A DNA stretch of 33,200 bases from Puniceicoccaceae bacterium MED-G32 (GCA_002457235.1 NTJV01000005.1:1-33200); one strand, 5' to 3'. Shown: positions 10,664 to 19,312, counted from the stretch's first letter. A program made the numbers and translations. Notes: generated from the sequence alone by a model not told the origin.

Positions 10664-11056
10664 TTATAGTTCCCCGGATATACGTTTTAAATGTGCCGAC
10701 ACTGAAGCATCATAGACGTCATCTCCTATACGGACTTGAAGTCCCCCAATTAATGCTGGGTCGAGTTTTGTCCTAACTTGTACAGGACGATTATATTTTT
10801 GTTCAAAAACATTTTTTAATGATGCGATGGCGCTATCACTCAACACGGTTGGTGATGTTACCTCTATAGTTTGCCAAGCAATCGCCTGTGATACTTTTGG
10901 GCGCAATGCTTTGAGCAATGGGATTAAATGCTTAAAGCCAGATTCTTTTAATCGAAGAACCCCCTGCCATAGCTCCGACTCATTCAGTTCTCCCTTTACG
11001 GTTGAAAGAGAGATCAATCGTTTGGCTAGTCGGTTAATTTTTTTTCTCTTATCCAT
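10664..11056 (-). CDS. atpH: ATP synthase F1 delta subunit, shortened
   Basis: Delta joins F1 to the peripheral b stalk. The C-terminal signature is clear (LDPALIGGLQVRIGDDVYDASVSAHLKRI, about 98-126), and position between atpF and atpA fits. The protein has only 130 residues, against about 175-180 usually. The loss is from the N-terminal helical domain that normally binds the alpha N-terminus. Only 5 bases separate its ATG from the atpF stop, so a longer start is not possible without overlapping atpF. I see no frameshift, so it is probably a real short version. Confidence 0.9.
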   Translation of the reverse strand: MDKRKKINRLAKRLISLSTVKGELNESELWQGVLRLKESGFKHLIPLLKALRPKVSQAIAWQTIEVTSPTVLSDSAIASLKNVFEQKYNRPVQVRTKLDPALIGGLQVRIGDDVYDASVSAHLKRISGEL

Positions 11057-11061
11057 TTAAT

Positions 11062-11706
11062 CTAAGATAGATTACTGCTTAAATTTTCTGCTGCTGCATT
11101 TGAATAGCGCTCTTTGTCTTCAGAGCTTAACTCCTTGTCTAAAACGCGTGCAGTTGTCTCTACGACTAAGCGCGCAACCTCCGACTTAACTTCAGCTAGC
11201 ATTTTTTGACGCTCTAATTCAGTAGCCTCTCCTGCCTTACGAATCAGGCTCTCGGCTTGCGCCGATGCTTCTTGAATTTTTTGTTCAAGCATCGCCTTTG
11301 ATTGGTCTCTTGCATCACCTAAAATTTTCTGTGCTTCTGCGACTGCTTCTTTAATTTTTTCCAAACGCTCTTTTTCCGCTTCTAGAAGCTGTGCTTTCAT
11401 TTCTTCAGCGTACTGTAAACCATCAGCAATTTTTTTCTGTCGCTCATCGTAAGTGGCTAAAATCGGTTTGATCGCAAATTTATATAGAACAAAAGTCACC
11501 AATAAGAAATTCACCATTTGCGCAATCAAGGTCGGCCAAGTAACACCGAATTTTTTTGCGACTGCTTCAATTCTTCCAGGCTCTTCAACCAGCGTCGTAC
11601 TCTCAGACTCAATTGTGGAAAGAACTGCATCTGCAGAAGCATCCGCGGCTTGAAGTCCAAGCGTTAAAAATAGACTGAATAAGCAAACTGAAATGAATTT
11701 ATACAT
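11062..11706 (-). CDS. atpF: ATP synthase F0 b subunit with N-terminal signal-like sequence
   Basis: Peripheral-stalk subunit. The 214 residues begin with what looks like a cleavable signal peptide ([20 protein letters not shown], cut likely near AADA at 20-23), then a polar stretch to about residue 55. The typical b-subunit membrane helix follows (about 57-78) and a long charged coiled coil (about 85-205) rich in Ala, Glu, Lys and Arg. A usual bacterial b subunit starts directly with the membrane helix and has about 155-170 residues; the extra length is mostly N-terminal. Only one b gene is seen, so a homodimeric stalk is expected. Confidence 0.95.
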   Translation of the reverse strand: MYKFISVCLFSLFLTLGLQAADASADAVLSTIESESTTLVEEPGRIEAVAKKFGVTWPTLIAQMVNFLLVTFVLYKFAIKPILATYDERQKKIADGLQYAEEMKAQLLEAEKERLEKIKEAVAEAQKILGDARDQSKAMLEQKIQEASAQAESLIRKAGEATELERQKMLAEVKSEVARLVVETTARVLDKELSSEDKERYSNAAAENLSSNLS

Positions 11707-11728
11707 AATACTTAAAAGTTTTAAAATG

Positions 11729-11763
11729 AATCACCGCTGTGCATTACTGGCACAGCGGTGATT
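11729..11763 (-). terminator. Strong intercistronic hairpin between atpE and atpF
   Basis: Perfect 14-bp inverted repeat, AATCACCGCTGTGC and GCACAGCGGTGATT, with a 7-base loop, 7 bases after the atpE stop on the transcribed strand. It is followed by TTCATTTTAAAA, not a clean U-run, so it may be a leaky terminator or a barrier to 3' exonucleases. Either would raise the c-subunit message over downstream genes. The structure is seen; the effect is inferred. Confidence 0.6.
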
Positions 11764-11770
11764 GAAAAGA

Positions 11771-11983
11771 TTAGCCAAGGAAAATGGCGAAGAAAATAAT
11801 CGCTTCGGCGAAGGCCATACAAATAATAGACTGCACTAGAATTGAAGTGGCTGCTTCTGGATTACGCCCTACTGACTCACAGGCTTTAAAACCAATAAGT
11901 CCAATGCCAATCGGCACGCCTAATGCCGCTGCTGCGACTTGAATTTTTCCTTCGATTGCTGCTAATAATAGATCAAATATCAT
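11771..11983 (-). CDS. atpE: ATP synthase F0 c subunit (rotor ring)
   Basis: Forms the membrane rotor ring. The 70 residues make two membrane helices joined by the polar loop ESVGRNPEA (36-44, RNPE in place of the common RQPE). The ion-carrying carboxylate is E60 in MAFAEAIIFF. The residues typical of sodium-type rings (a Gln nine positions before ESV, and Ser after the carboxylate Glu) are Ile and Ala here, so the ring is most likely proton-driven. It sits between atpB and atpF; a strong hairpin follows its stop codon. Confidence 0.97.
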   Translation of the reverse strand: MIFDLLLAAIEGKIQVAAAALGVPIGIGLIGFKACESVGRNPEAATSILVQSIICMAFAEAIIFFAIFLG

Positions 11984-12067
11984 AATAATTTTGAATTTTA
12001 GGTTAATTTATTGTGTGAATACCATGCCCGCGCTTTGCTTCACGGTCACATGATAAAAATTTATCTG

Positions 12068-12919
12068 TTAGTGTTCCTCTCCATGATTTGTTATCAATCC
12101 TATATAAATGGCAACTAATAATGTAAAAATCAATGCCTGTACCACGCCAACTAGGATTTCATAAAAATAAAAAGGCACAGGCAATAAATATGGGACTAAG
12201 CCCGTCATGCTCGCTAATAAATTTTCTCCTCCAAATACATTTCCATATAAACGGAAGGACAAAGAAACGGGTCTAAAAGCAATAGAAACTACTTCAATCA
12301 CCCCAACTAATAAAAAAATAGGTGTGAGTAGCATATAAATAAGAGCCGGCGTATCTTTCTTGCTCGCTTTATTTCCGAACAACTCCCAAATAAAAAATTT
12401 AGCCCCTGCGATTTTAATCGTCAGATAGGCCCATGCAATCATGGCAATTAAGGCCAATCCCAAAGCAGCATTTAGATCCGAACTAGCAGGCCTTAGCCAG
12501 TACTTTAGATGCCCGAATTCATCATAAAACCCAAACACCCCAATTCCTGGAAGCAAGCCACTCCAATTATGAATAAGGATGAAAACAAAAAATCCAAGCA
12601 ACAACGGGAATGCTTGTTGAAAGGCTTGTTTTCCTAAAATTGGCTCAAGCAATCCTTTCAAACCCTCGATCAGGGTTTCAATAACACTTTGTGCTTTATT
12701 CGGAATTAAGTTGGGCTTTCCTACTGCAAAACGAACAGCTACAATGAAAACAATTGAAACCACCCATGTCGTTAAAATCGCATTGGTGAGCGGTAAATTA
12801 AAAATTCTACCTATTTCGTATGCGTAGGGACTAACTCCAGTGGAGCCTCCAGAAGTGTCTGCCCCAAATACAAAACTTAATGGTAATAGTAAAAAAAGAT
12901 ATGTTATGAACTGTTTCAA
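12068..12919 (-). CDS. atpB: ATP synthase F0 a subunit, TTG start, signal-like N-terminus
   Basis: Stator subunit that provides the ion half-channels. The essential arginine is R223 in [15 protein letters not shown], and the last helix has the conserved Gln (Q261, [11 protein letters not shown]). The 283 residues begin with a signal-peptide-like segment (residues 1-20, ending FVFGAD) before a short exported region and the first core helix. The start codon is TTG: no in-frame ATG occurs between it and the upstream in-frame stop, and GGAG lies 11 bases before it. First gene of the atp operon; I see no atpI upstream. Confidence 0.95.
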   Translation of the reverse strand: MKQFITYLFLLLPLSFVFGADTSGGSTGVSPYAYEIGRIFNLPLTNAILTTWVVSIVFIVAVRFAVGKPNLIPNKAQSVIETLIEGLKGLLEPILGKQAFQQAFPLLLGFFVFILIHNWSGLLPGIGVFGFYDEFGHLKYWLRPASSDLNAALGLALIAMIAWAYLTIKIAGAKFFIWELFGNKASKKDTPALIYMLLTPIFLLVGVIEVVSIAFRPVSLSFRLYGNVFGGENLLASMTGLVPYLLPVPFYFYEILVGVVQALIFTLLVAIYIGLITNHGEEH

Positions 12920-13028
12920 AAAAAGATTAGCTCCGTTTTTATTCAGCTTTTGTAAAATTTAAACTCTACCCAAATGAACACGACTTATCCTTCGGTCAAC
13001 ACTCTAATGAAAAAATTCTAAAAATATT

Positions 13029-13048
13029 GCATTTATACGATAAAATGC
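13029..13048. promoter_or_regulatory. Imperfect dyad before the small membrane protein gene
   Basis: GCATTTAT-ACG-ATAAAATGC is an inverted repeat with one bulged base. It ends directly before the ATG at 13050 and lies in the 130-bp divergent gap shared with atpB. It contains -10-like AT-rich hexamers, but I found no matching -35. It could be an operator or chance. Confidence 0.25.
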
Positions 13049-13049
13049 G

Positions 13050-13286
13050 ATGCTCTTAAATATGGTTAGTCCAACAAATTTAACCGATCATATTTCTCAA
13101 CTTAGGGAAAATAAACAAGCCTCTAGTGTTCTGAATTCTGGGGAGAATACTCCGACACCCCCGAAAAAGAAAGCACCCGCTCCTAAAGAAGCCGCATTCG
13201 ATGCTTTTATGACTATCTCTTATACGCTATTTTTGATCGCTTTAGTTGGACAATTATTTTTGATCATCAGCCTAGATATTTTCTAG
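13050..13286 (+). CDS. Small single-pass membrane protein, function unknown
   Basis: A 78-residue protein that I do not recognise. It has a polar N-terminal half, a Pro/Lys-rich linker (TPTPPKKKAPAPKEA, about 34-48) and one C-terminal membrane helix (about 52-77). The linker-plus-helix pattern looks like real protein, not a random frame. ATG 13062 (MVSPTN) is an alternative start. It is divergent from atpB, in the region where many bacteria carry atpI, but has one helix, not two or more, and no visible similarity to AtpI. Its stop lies 1 base from the convergent trmB stop. Confidence 0.6.
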   Translation: MLLNMVSPTNLTDHISQLRENKQASSVLNSGENTPTPPKKKAPAPKEAAFDAFMTISYTLFLIALVGQLFLIISLDIF

Positions 13287-13287
13287 A

Positions 13288-13905
13288 TCACTGCACCTCT
13301 CCTACTACAGAAAAGTAGCCCTCCATTAAGTTCTGAAAATAGGTAACCTCTTCATGAAGCCAGTCTGCTTCTTCTCTAATTTTCCAAAACTTTGACTGGT
13401 TGAGGTGCTCAACCGTCCAATCAAAATAGGATCGGTCATCCGTACGGAAGTAAAATAGCCCGTCTTTTTCCATTCGGCTTGCTAGTTTTTCCAGAAGGCT
13501 ACTTTGAATCATTCGTTTCTTATGGTGTCTCGCCTTAGGCCAAGGGTCTGGGAAAAGAAATACCACTGCTTCAAATGTGATTTCTTTTGGTAAAACCTCT
13601 AAAAATTCCCCTAATTCAGCTTTGAGAAAATGTAAGTTATCTAAATTACGTTTTTCTTTCTTTTTATTAGCTTTGTCCACTCGACCAGCAATTAAATCTA
13701 TACCTAGGCAATTTTGCTTTAGATTCTCCATTGCATAACTAGTCAACCAATGCCCATGACCGCAACCGGCTTCAAAAATAATCTTTGCCTGATCGGGGAA
13801 ATATTCCTGAAGATACTTCAAGATCTCTGCCTTACGCTCTTCTGAACGCTTAAGTTCTTTTAAATAACCCTCCGGCATAGATATTCTACCATCTGTTTGG
13901 CTCAT
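13288..13905 (-). CDS. trmB: tRNA (guanine-N7-)-methyltransferase
   Basis: Methylates G46 of tRNA with S-adenosylmethionine. The 205 residues have the Rossmann motif FEAGCGHGHWL near residue 45, GIDLIAGRVDKANKK, and the family signature LFPDPWPKARHHKKRM, followed by FRTDDRSYFDW. It lies 4 bases after the histidine kinase gene on the same strand, so it is probably cotranscribed with it, though the functions are unrelated. Confidence 0.96.
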   Translation of the reverse strand: MSQTDGRISMPEGYLKELKRSEERKAEILKYLQEYFPDQAKIIFEAGCGHGHWLTSYAMENLKQNCLGIDLIAGRVDKANKKKEKRNLDNLHFLKAELGEFLEVLPKEITFEAVVFLFPDPWPKARHHKKRMIQSSLLEKLASRMEKDGLFYFRTDDRSYFDWTVEHLNQSKFWKIREEADWLHEEVTYFQNLMEGYFSVVGEVQ

Positions 13906-13909
13906 TTAT

Positions 13910-15196
13910 CTATTCCTCGTCAGAATTTGAATAAGGCAAACTAAAGACAATTGTTGTTCCCTCGCCGACTGTACTTTCAGCTCGTACCACTCCACCATGA
14001 AGCAAAATGATATGCTTTAAAATACTTAAACCCAAGCCAGTTCCTCCCTTTTCTGCGCTTCGTCCTTTGTCCACTCGATAGAATCGCTCAAAAAGATGCG
14101 GTAGACTCTTCTCTGGAATCCCTGGACCATCATCCGACACTTTGCAAATGATATATGACTTATCATCTGATAAGTCTGCTGATAATCGAAGTACCGTAAA
14201 TTCAGAAGCATAACGAAAGGTATTTTCTATTAGATTATCAAAGACTTGATTAATCCTGTGGCGATCAAAAGCAAATGGCTCGATCTCCGAATCAAAGTGT
14301 ACTTCTATCGTTTGCTTTGTTTGGATCAATCGGCTAGTATAGCTTTCTTGTACATCGTACAATAATTGATCAAATGCTTGAACCGAATAATCTAATTGAT
14401 CCGGCTGCGACTCTAAACGAGATAATGTCAACAAATCCTCAACCAATAAATGCAACCGCTCTGCATTATTTTTTATCTTCTTCGTAAATCGCTTTTTTGC
14501 TTCTTCACTCAAAGAATCATAATCATCCACTAAAGTTTCTGAAAAGCCCTTAATAATGGTTAATGGTGTTCTCAATTCATGTGATACATTGGCAATAAAA
14601 TCGGTTCGCATCACCTCTAATTCTTTTAAGCGAGTGATTTCATGGAGTACAAGCAAAGTAGCCATTGAACTCGCTCGATTTGACCGAGAAATTTTAGAAC
14701 ATGACACCTCAAACCATAGAGTAGCTCCTCCCAATTCAATAGATACCTGTTCTATAGGACTTGATCGATTTTTTTTAAATTTGGCCAAGTATTCCAATAA
14801 GCTAGTAGATCGTAACATCGACTCTAGTCGAACTGATTGCATCTCACGCCCAAAATTAAAAATACGTTCCGCTGATTCATTAGCGTATTCTATGATATGG
14901 TCATCATTTAATACAAATACGGCCTCTTGGATAGAACTCAAGGTAGCTTCCACTTGGTTTGAAAAGCCACTTGTCTCTAAACGATCGGACCCGTAATCAT
15001 CAATCAGAGTATTCACTGAAAGAATTAATTTTTCGAGATTCTTAGTCTGCATCTTTGCACTCGACTCTTTGAGTAAAAAACGCCGCTTTTCATCCACTGC
15101 TTCTATTAGTTCCTTGACGAGCTTCTCAGATTCACGTGCCCGAAAAAAGTACCCTCCGATCAGAAAAACGATAATTCCTAATAAGAATAAACTCAT
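13910..15196 (-). CDS. phoR: PhoR-type sensor histidine kinase
   Basis: Membrane-anchored sensor kinase, probably for phosphate. The 428 residues comprise one N-terminal membrane helix (3-17), a coiled linker, a PAS domain (about 84-190), a HisKA helix with the phosphoacceptor H206 in FIANVSHELRTPL, and an ATPase domain with an N-box (DNLIENTFRYA), DDGPGIP and GGTGLGLSI. With only one membrane helix and no periplasmic sensor domain, it resembles PhoR, which senses through the Pst transporter and PhoU. No pst or phoU genes are in the window, so the phosphate role is inferred from architecture. Its ATG overlaps the regulator gene by 4 bases. Confidence 0.85.
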   Translation of the reverse strand: MSLFLLGIIVFLIGGYFFRARESEKLVKELIEAVDEKRRFLLKESSAKMQTKNLEKLILSVNTLIDDYGSDRLETSGFSNQVEATLSSIQEAVFVLNDDHIIEYANESAERIFNFGREMQSVRLESMLRSTSLLEYLAKFKKNRSSPIEQVSIELGGATLWFEVSCSKISRSNRASSMATLLVLHEITRLKELEVMRTDFIANVSHELRTPLTIIKGFSETLVDDYDSLSEEAKKRFTKKIKNNAERLHLLVEDLLTLSRLESQPDQLDYSVQAFDQLLYDVQESYTSRLIQTKQTIEVHFDSEIEPFAFDRHRINQVFDNLIENTFRYASEFTVLRLSADLSDDKSYIICKVSDDGPGIPEKSLPHLFERFYRVDKGRSAEKGGTGLGLSILKHIILLHGGVVRAESTVGEGTTIVFSLPYSNSDEE

Positions 15197-15900
15197 TCAA
15201 TATTGACTACTTTATAGCCTACGCCTCGGATTGTTTCTATCATATTTGCATAAGGCCCAAGTTTCTCTCTGACTCTCCGCACATGGGTATCAACGGTTCG
15301 AGTCTCAATGTCTGTATCATAATTCCATACATTGACTAATAAATTTTCTCTTGTTTGGACTCGATTTTTTCGAAGCATTAATAGCTTTAACAAACGAAAC
15401 TCTGTTGCCGTTAAAATTACTAATTCTCCATCCACCCTCAATTCATGTAAAGTTTCGTCGAGTACTACACCTGCAATTTGAATGCGCTTTTTATTGTTCA
15501 CCGATTCATTTGACCCCTTTCGGCTAAGTATGTTGCCCACTCGTAATAAGAGTTCTTTTGTATTAAAGGGTTTGGCCATGTAATCATCTCCGCCTGATTC
15601 CAAACCTTTAATGCGATCCTCTACCTCACCTCGTGCTGTTAAAAAAATAATTGGAATTGTATTCATATTTGGATCAGAGCGTACCATCTTACATAATTGC
15701 AAGCCATTCAATTCAGGCATCATAATATCCAATATAATTAAATTTGGATTAAATTCTCTTGCCACAGAGATAAATGATAATGGATTATTGACCACCTGAC
15801 AAACATGGCCATCTTGTTCTAATTTATACTTTAATAACTCAGTAACATCTGGCTCATCATCAACAATCAAAATCCGATTTACATTATTGTTTTTCATCAA
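15193..15900 (-). CDS. phoB: PhoB/OmpR-family response regulator
   Basis: DNA-binding partner of the adjacent kinase. The 235 residues have a receiver domain with acidic residues D14/D15, phosphoacceptor D58 (ILDIMMPE), T88 and K110. The winged-helix effector domain (about 140-235) ends with RTVDTHVRRVREKLG and IETIRGVGYKV. Two start codons are adjacent (15900 and 15897). The 4-base overlap with the kinase gene indicates translational coupling. The phosphate assignment rests on the partner's architecture; another OmpR-type stimulus is possible. Confidence 0.87.
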   Translation of the reverse strand: MMKNNNVNRILIVDDEPDVTELLKYKLEQDGHVCQVVNNPLSFISVAREFNPNLIILDIMMPELNGLQLCKMVRSDPNMNTIPIIFLTARGEVEDRIKGLESGGDDYMAKPFNTKELLLRVGNILSRKGSNESVNNKKRIQIAGVVLDETLHELRVDGELVILTATEFRLLKLLMLRKNRVQTRENLLVNVWNYDTDIETRTVDTHVRRVREKLGPYANMIETIRGVGYKVVNIE

Positions 15901-15932
15901 AAATTATTTACATAGTTAACAGCTAAGAATAC

Positions 15933-15960
15933 CTAATAAAATTTGAATTTTTTTCGTCAA
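15933..15960 (-). promoter_or_regulatory. Candidate promoter of the phoB-phoR-trmB operon
   Basis: On the minus strand TTGACG (15960-15955) is followed after 16 bases by TATTAG (15938-15933); five and four bases match the -35 and -10 consensus. The start of transcription would be near 15926, about 26 bases before the ATG. I saw no clear Pho box. Confidence 0.35.
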
Positions 15961-15966
15961 TATAAT
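15961..15966 (+). promoter_or_regulatory. Candidate -10 element for grpE-dnaJ
   Basis: A perfect TATAAT hexamer sits 38 bases before the grpE ATG at 16005. No good -35 lies 16-18 bases upstream, so the promoter may be activator-dependent or use another sigma factor. No complete CIRCE repeat is present. Confidence 0.3.
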
Positions 15967-16004
15967 AACCTTTTTCCAAAATAATAGCACTCTATTCAAA
16001 TAAC

Positions 16005-16607
16005 ATGAATAAAAAAGAATCAGACACACAATCCGAAGCTCCAGAATCACCTAATTTGGACGAAGCAACCAGTGCACCTCAATCGGATGCAAAAATATCC
16101 GATACTCAGAAAACAGGAAAATTAAATACCGAGTCACCCAAAGAAGCTAAACAAAGTACAAGCGATTCACCAAAGGAAGACTTTAAGTCGCTTTACCTAA
16201 GAAGCCTAGCTGATTTGGAGAATTTTCGTAAGCGTGTCGCTAAAGACAAGCAAGATATCATTAAAATGGCGAACGGATCTCTAATCGAGTCACTCTTACC
16301 AGTTATTGATACCATGAAACTTGGGTTACAGGCAGCAGACAATAAGCCCGAAGCCGCTGATATTAAAAAAGGTTTTGAGATGGTACTTGAACAACTCAAT
16401 CGTGCGCTTCAGGACAATGGTGTTTCAGAACTTTCTCCAGAAGGGTCGCTTTTCGATCCAAACCTTCATGAAAGCATCGCCTACCAAGCCTCTGAAACAG
16501 TCCCTGAAGACCATGTAATCCAAACCGTACGCTCAGGTTACACATTAAATGATCGATTGATTCGAGCCGCAAATGTTATTGTCTCTTCTGGAAAAGAATC
16601 TAGCTAA
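16005..16607 (+). CDS. grpE: Nucleotide exchange factor GrpE
   Basis: Releases ADP from DnaK in the chaperone cycle. The 200 residues start with a polar, low-complexity segment (1-55), then the long dimerising helix with [19 protein letters not shown] (about 64-82), and the C-terminal beta domain ([21 protein letters not shown], then [24 protein letters not shown]). Nine bases separate it from dnaJ. dnaK is not in the window. Confidence 0.96.
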   Translation: MNKKESDTQSEAPESPNLDEATSAPQSDAKISDTQKTGKLNTESPKEAKQSTSDSPKEDFKSLYLRSLADLENFRKRVAKDKQDIIKMANGSLIESLLPVIDTMKLGLQAADNKPEAADIKKGFEMVLEQLNRALQDNGVSELSPEGSLFDPNLHESIAYQASETVPEDHVIQTVRSGYTLNDRLIRAANVIVSSGKESS

Positions 16608-16616
16608 ACCATAATT

Positions 16617-17756
16617 ATGTCTAAGAAAGATTATTACGAACTTTTAGGGGTTGATCGCAATGTGTCCGAAGATGCTTTAAAAAAAGCATACCGAAAACTT
16701 GCGGTAAAATATCATCCTGACAAAAATCCAGACGACAAAGCAGCAGAGGCTCGATTTAAAGAAATTTCTGAGGCGTATGATATTTTAAAAGATCCAAAAA
16801 AGAGGGCCTCATATGACCAATTTGGGCATGCTGCTTTCCAAAATGGAATGGGTGGTGGCTCTTACCAAGGTGGTGGAGTCGATCCTTTTGATATCTTTCG
16901 TGAAGCTTTTGGTGGCGGCGGAGGCGGTGGCATTTTTGAAGATTTTTTTGGTGGTGGCTCTGGACACAGTTCCAGTGGTGCTCAGCAAGGATCCGATCTT
17001 CGTTATGATTTAGAAATTTCATTAGAAGCAGCAGCCACAGGCACTGAAAAGCAGATTCGCTATCGTCGTCATTGCGAATGTAAATACTGCCAAGGATCTG
17101 GTGCCGAACCAGGGACTTCAAAATCTCTATGCTCAACCTGTAATGGCACGGGGCAAATTTCATCCAATCGTGGATTTATTAGTTTTCGACAAGCCTGTCC
17201 TGAATGTTCTGGTACTGGACAAAAAATCGATACCCCTTGCTCAAAATGTCGAGGCGAAGGACGAGTCATTGACCAAAGCACAGTAAAAGTAAAAATTCCC
17301 GCAGGCGTTCACACAGGCTCTAGACTTCGTTCAGGAGGAAATGGCGAAGCGGGTATTAATGGTGGCCCTTCAGGAGACTTATACATTGTTGTTATAGTCG
17401 CAGAACATGAATTATTTGAACGCCATGACAATGATCTATTTTGTGAAATTCCTATCAAGTTCTCACTTGCTTGTCTAGGAGGCACCATCCATGTCCCTAC
17501 TCTTTTTGGCAAAGGTAATTTGAAGATAGTTGAAGGAACTCAAACCGGCACCGTGTTCCGCTTAAGAGGACAAGGGATGCCGCATTTAAGAGGTAATGGG
17601 CAAGGTGATTTATTAGTAAGAGTACAAGTAGAAGTCCCCAAAAAGTTAACCAAGGATCAAAGAGAGAAGCTTGAAGCATTTTCTGAAGCCTGTGGAGATT
17701 CTGGCAATCCTGTACCAAAATCTTTTGTTAAAAAAGCTAAGAATTTCTTTAAATAA
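16617..17756 (+). CDS. dnaJ: Chaperone DnaJ (Hsp40)
   Basis: Delivers substrates to DnaK and stimulates its ATPase. The 379 residues have a J domain with HPD at 33-35, a Gly/Phe region (about 75-118, including a run of seven glycines), and a zinc-binding domain with four CxxCxGxG repeats ([32 protein letters not shown]). Two beta-barrel substrate domains follow. This is a complete class A DnaJ. It is cotranscribed with grpE and followed 9 bases later by purN. Confidence 0.98.
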   Translation: MSKKDYYELLGVDRNVSEDALKKAYRKLAVKYHPDKNPDDKAAEARFKEISEAYDILKDPKKRASYDQFGHAAFQNGMGGGSYQGGGVDPFDIFREAFGGGGGGGIFEDFFGGGSGHSSSGAQQGSDLRYDLEISLEAAATGTEKQIRYRRHCECKYCQGSGAEPGTSKSLCSTCNGTGQISSNRGFISFRQACPECSGTGQKIDTPCSKCRGEGRVIDQSTVKVKIPAGVHTGSRLRSGGNGEAGINGGPSGDLYIVVIVAEHELFERHDNDLFCEIPIKFSLACLGGTIHVPTLFGKGNLKIVEGTQTGTVFRLRGQGMPHLRGNGQGDLLVRVQVEVPKKLTKDQREKLEAFSEACGDSGNPVPKSFVKKAKNFFK

Positions 17757-17765
17757 ACAAGAAAT

Positions 17766-18362
17766 ATGTCTTTTAAGATTATCATACTAGGATCCGGCCG
17801 TGGCAGTAACGCTAAAGCGATACTTGAAGCTGAGGCAAAAGGACAATTGGGCGAAGTATCCACAGTGGCGGTTTTATCTGACAAAGAAGAAGCGCCTATT
17901 CTCGAACTAGCCAAGCAATTTAACAAACCTTCTCACTGTATTTTATGCAATCCTCGCAAAGCCCGCTTGAATCCAAATGAAACAACTGCCTTTCTTGAGG
18001 TTATCCAAGAATACCAACCCGATTTGATTGTATTAGCTGGGTTTATGAAAATCATTGACCCACATTTTATTCAATCATTAGAAGGAAAAATTATTAACTT
18101 ACACCCGAGTCTCTTGCCAAGTTTCCCAGGAATTAACTCGATCGAAAGTGCTTTAACCTTTCCCGTAAAAGTCACGGGCTGCACAGTACATTGGGTGATT
18201 CCTGAAATTGATGCCGGTACCATTATTGATCAAAAAGCAGTGACTATTGAAGCCAGTGATACCTTAGAAACTTTAAGTAAAAAAGTACATACCGCAGAAC
18301 ATCAATTACTCCCAGAAGTGATTCTTCGATTAAGTACTGGTGAAATTGCTTTTCCAAATTAA
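17766..18362 (+). CDS. purN: Phosphoribosylglycinamide formyltransferase
   Basis: Transfers formyl from 10-formyltetrahydrofolate to GAR in purine synthesis. The 198 residues show the phosphate loop LGSGRGSN (8-15), LAGFMKII (90-97) and the catalytic triad: N111 and H113 in NLHPSLLP, and D149 in IPEIDAGTII. The usual HPSLLP-(A/S)F-G block is intact. It follows dnaJ by 9 bases; other purine genes are not in the window. Confidence 0.95.
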   Translation: MSFKIIILGSGRGSNAKAILEAEAKGQLGEVSTVAVLSDKEEAPILELAKQFNKPSHCILCNPRKARLNPNETTAFLEVIQEYQPDLIVLAGFMKIIDPHFIQSLEGKIINLHPSLLPSFPGINSIESALTFPVKVTGCTVHWVIPEIDAGTIIDQKAVTIEASDTLETLSKKVHTAEHQLLPEVILRLSTGEIAFPN

Positions 18363-18376
18363 ACAAGACCCACACT

Positions 18377-19303
18377 ATGACTGACGCACCACTAGATTTA
18401 AAAATCTCCGTGCAACTCCCAAACGATCACGTTGAGGCTTTGGAATCATATTTTTATGAATGTGAACCAAACCCATGGGTATTGATTCAAAAAACTGTGG
18501 CTGACCCTTATTATCTCAACGGTTACTTCAATCAAGAAGATGACTGCACACAAGCTATAGCCGATATCAAAGAAAAATTCCCTCAGCTCGACCTCTCCTT
18601 TAACAAAGAAAAATTAGTAGCGACTGAATGGCAAAACGCCTACAAAGAATACGTCAAACCATGGAATGATCGCCTGCTTCATTGGGTCCCCTTATGGGCT
18701 AAAGAAACTTACTCCGTCCCCGAAGAAGGCCGGCCTATTTATGTGGATGCGGGAATGGCATTCGGAACAGGTTGCCACGAGACAACTCAACTCTGCGCCT
18801 CACGGTTGGTTGATTTTTTCTTGTCTGATGTGACCAAAGACAATCTGACTATGGTCGATGCAGGATGTGGCTCTGGTATTCTTGCTCTATCGGCAAGAGC
18901 ACTTGGCTTTCAATCTATTAGAGGATTTGATAATGACCCAGATGCTATTAAAGTGTGCCACGACCTTCTTAACCACAATCCTTCATTAAACCAAATTGAA
19001 TTCAGTGTGGACGATTTAGTTTCTGGGTTACCGGAAGACTCAATTGATTTCCTAATGGCCAATATTCAGACAAATATTTTACTCCCATTTGCCGAACCTA
19101 TTATTAAAAGCTTACATGCCTCAGCTCACCTAATCTTGTCAGGAATTCTAACCAAAGAAATAGAGCTTCTAAAACTTCACTATTTGGAAAAACTTAATCA
19201 GTTACGCCCAAATGCCAAAATTCTTACGGACTCACGAGAAAAAGGCGAATGGAGTGATTTAAAGATTGAGATTATTGCTTGCGAAAGTGAAAAAATAATT
19301 TAG
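18377..19303 (+). CDS. prmA: Ribosomal protein L11 methyltransferase
   Basis: Methylates ribosomal protein L11 using S-adenosylmethionine. The 308 residues have a divergent N-terminal substrate domain, then the PrmA core: AGMAFGTGCHETTQLC (about 125-140), the SAM motif VDAGCGSGILALSARALG, and MANIQTNILLPFA in place of the common ANI(L/Y)ANPL. Asn-Ile is kept but the following residues differ, so L11 is the probable but not certain substrate. It lies 14 bases after purN. Confidence 0.9.
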   Translation: MTDAPLDLKISVQLPNDHVEALESYFYECEPNPWVLIQKTVADPYYLNGYFNQEDDCTQAIADIKEKFPQLDLSFNKEKLVATEWQNAYKEYVKPWNDRLLHWVPLWAKETYSVPEEGRPIYVDAGMAFGTGCHETTQLCASRLVDFFLSDVTKDNLTMVDAGCGSGILALSARALGFQSIRGFDNDPDAIKVCHDLLNHNPSLNQIEFSVDDLVSGLPEDSIDFLMANIQTNILLPFAEPIIKSLHASAHLILSGILTKEIELLKLHYLEKLNQLRPNAKILTDSREKGEWSDLKIEIIACESEKII

Positions 19304-19312
19304 CAAATAAGT

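Noticed and set aside
11771-11983. Sodium-type ATP synthase c-ring
   Set aside because: The Gln and Ser that coordinate sodium in known rings are Ile and Ala; the E60 environment is proton-type.
14556-14996. A 146-codon open frame opposite the phoR-type kinase
   Set aside because: It lies wholly antisense within an intact kinase gene, has no recognisable domain and its composition mirrors the kinase codons. Other shadow frames (e.g. 16756-17163, 21965-22318, 32425-32880) were left out for the same reason.
15985-15992. TAGCACTC, like half of the CIRCE (HrcA) operator, just before grpE
   Set aside because: The second half GAGTGCTA is missing at the required distance, so there is no inverted repeat. 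A single 8-mer is weak evidence.
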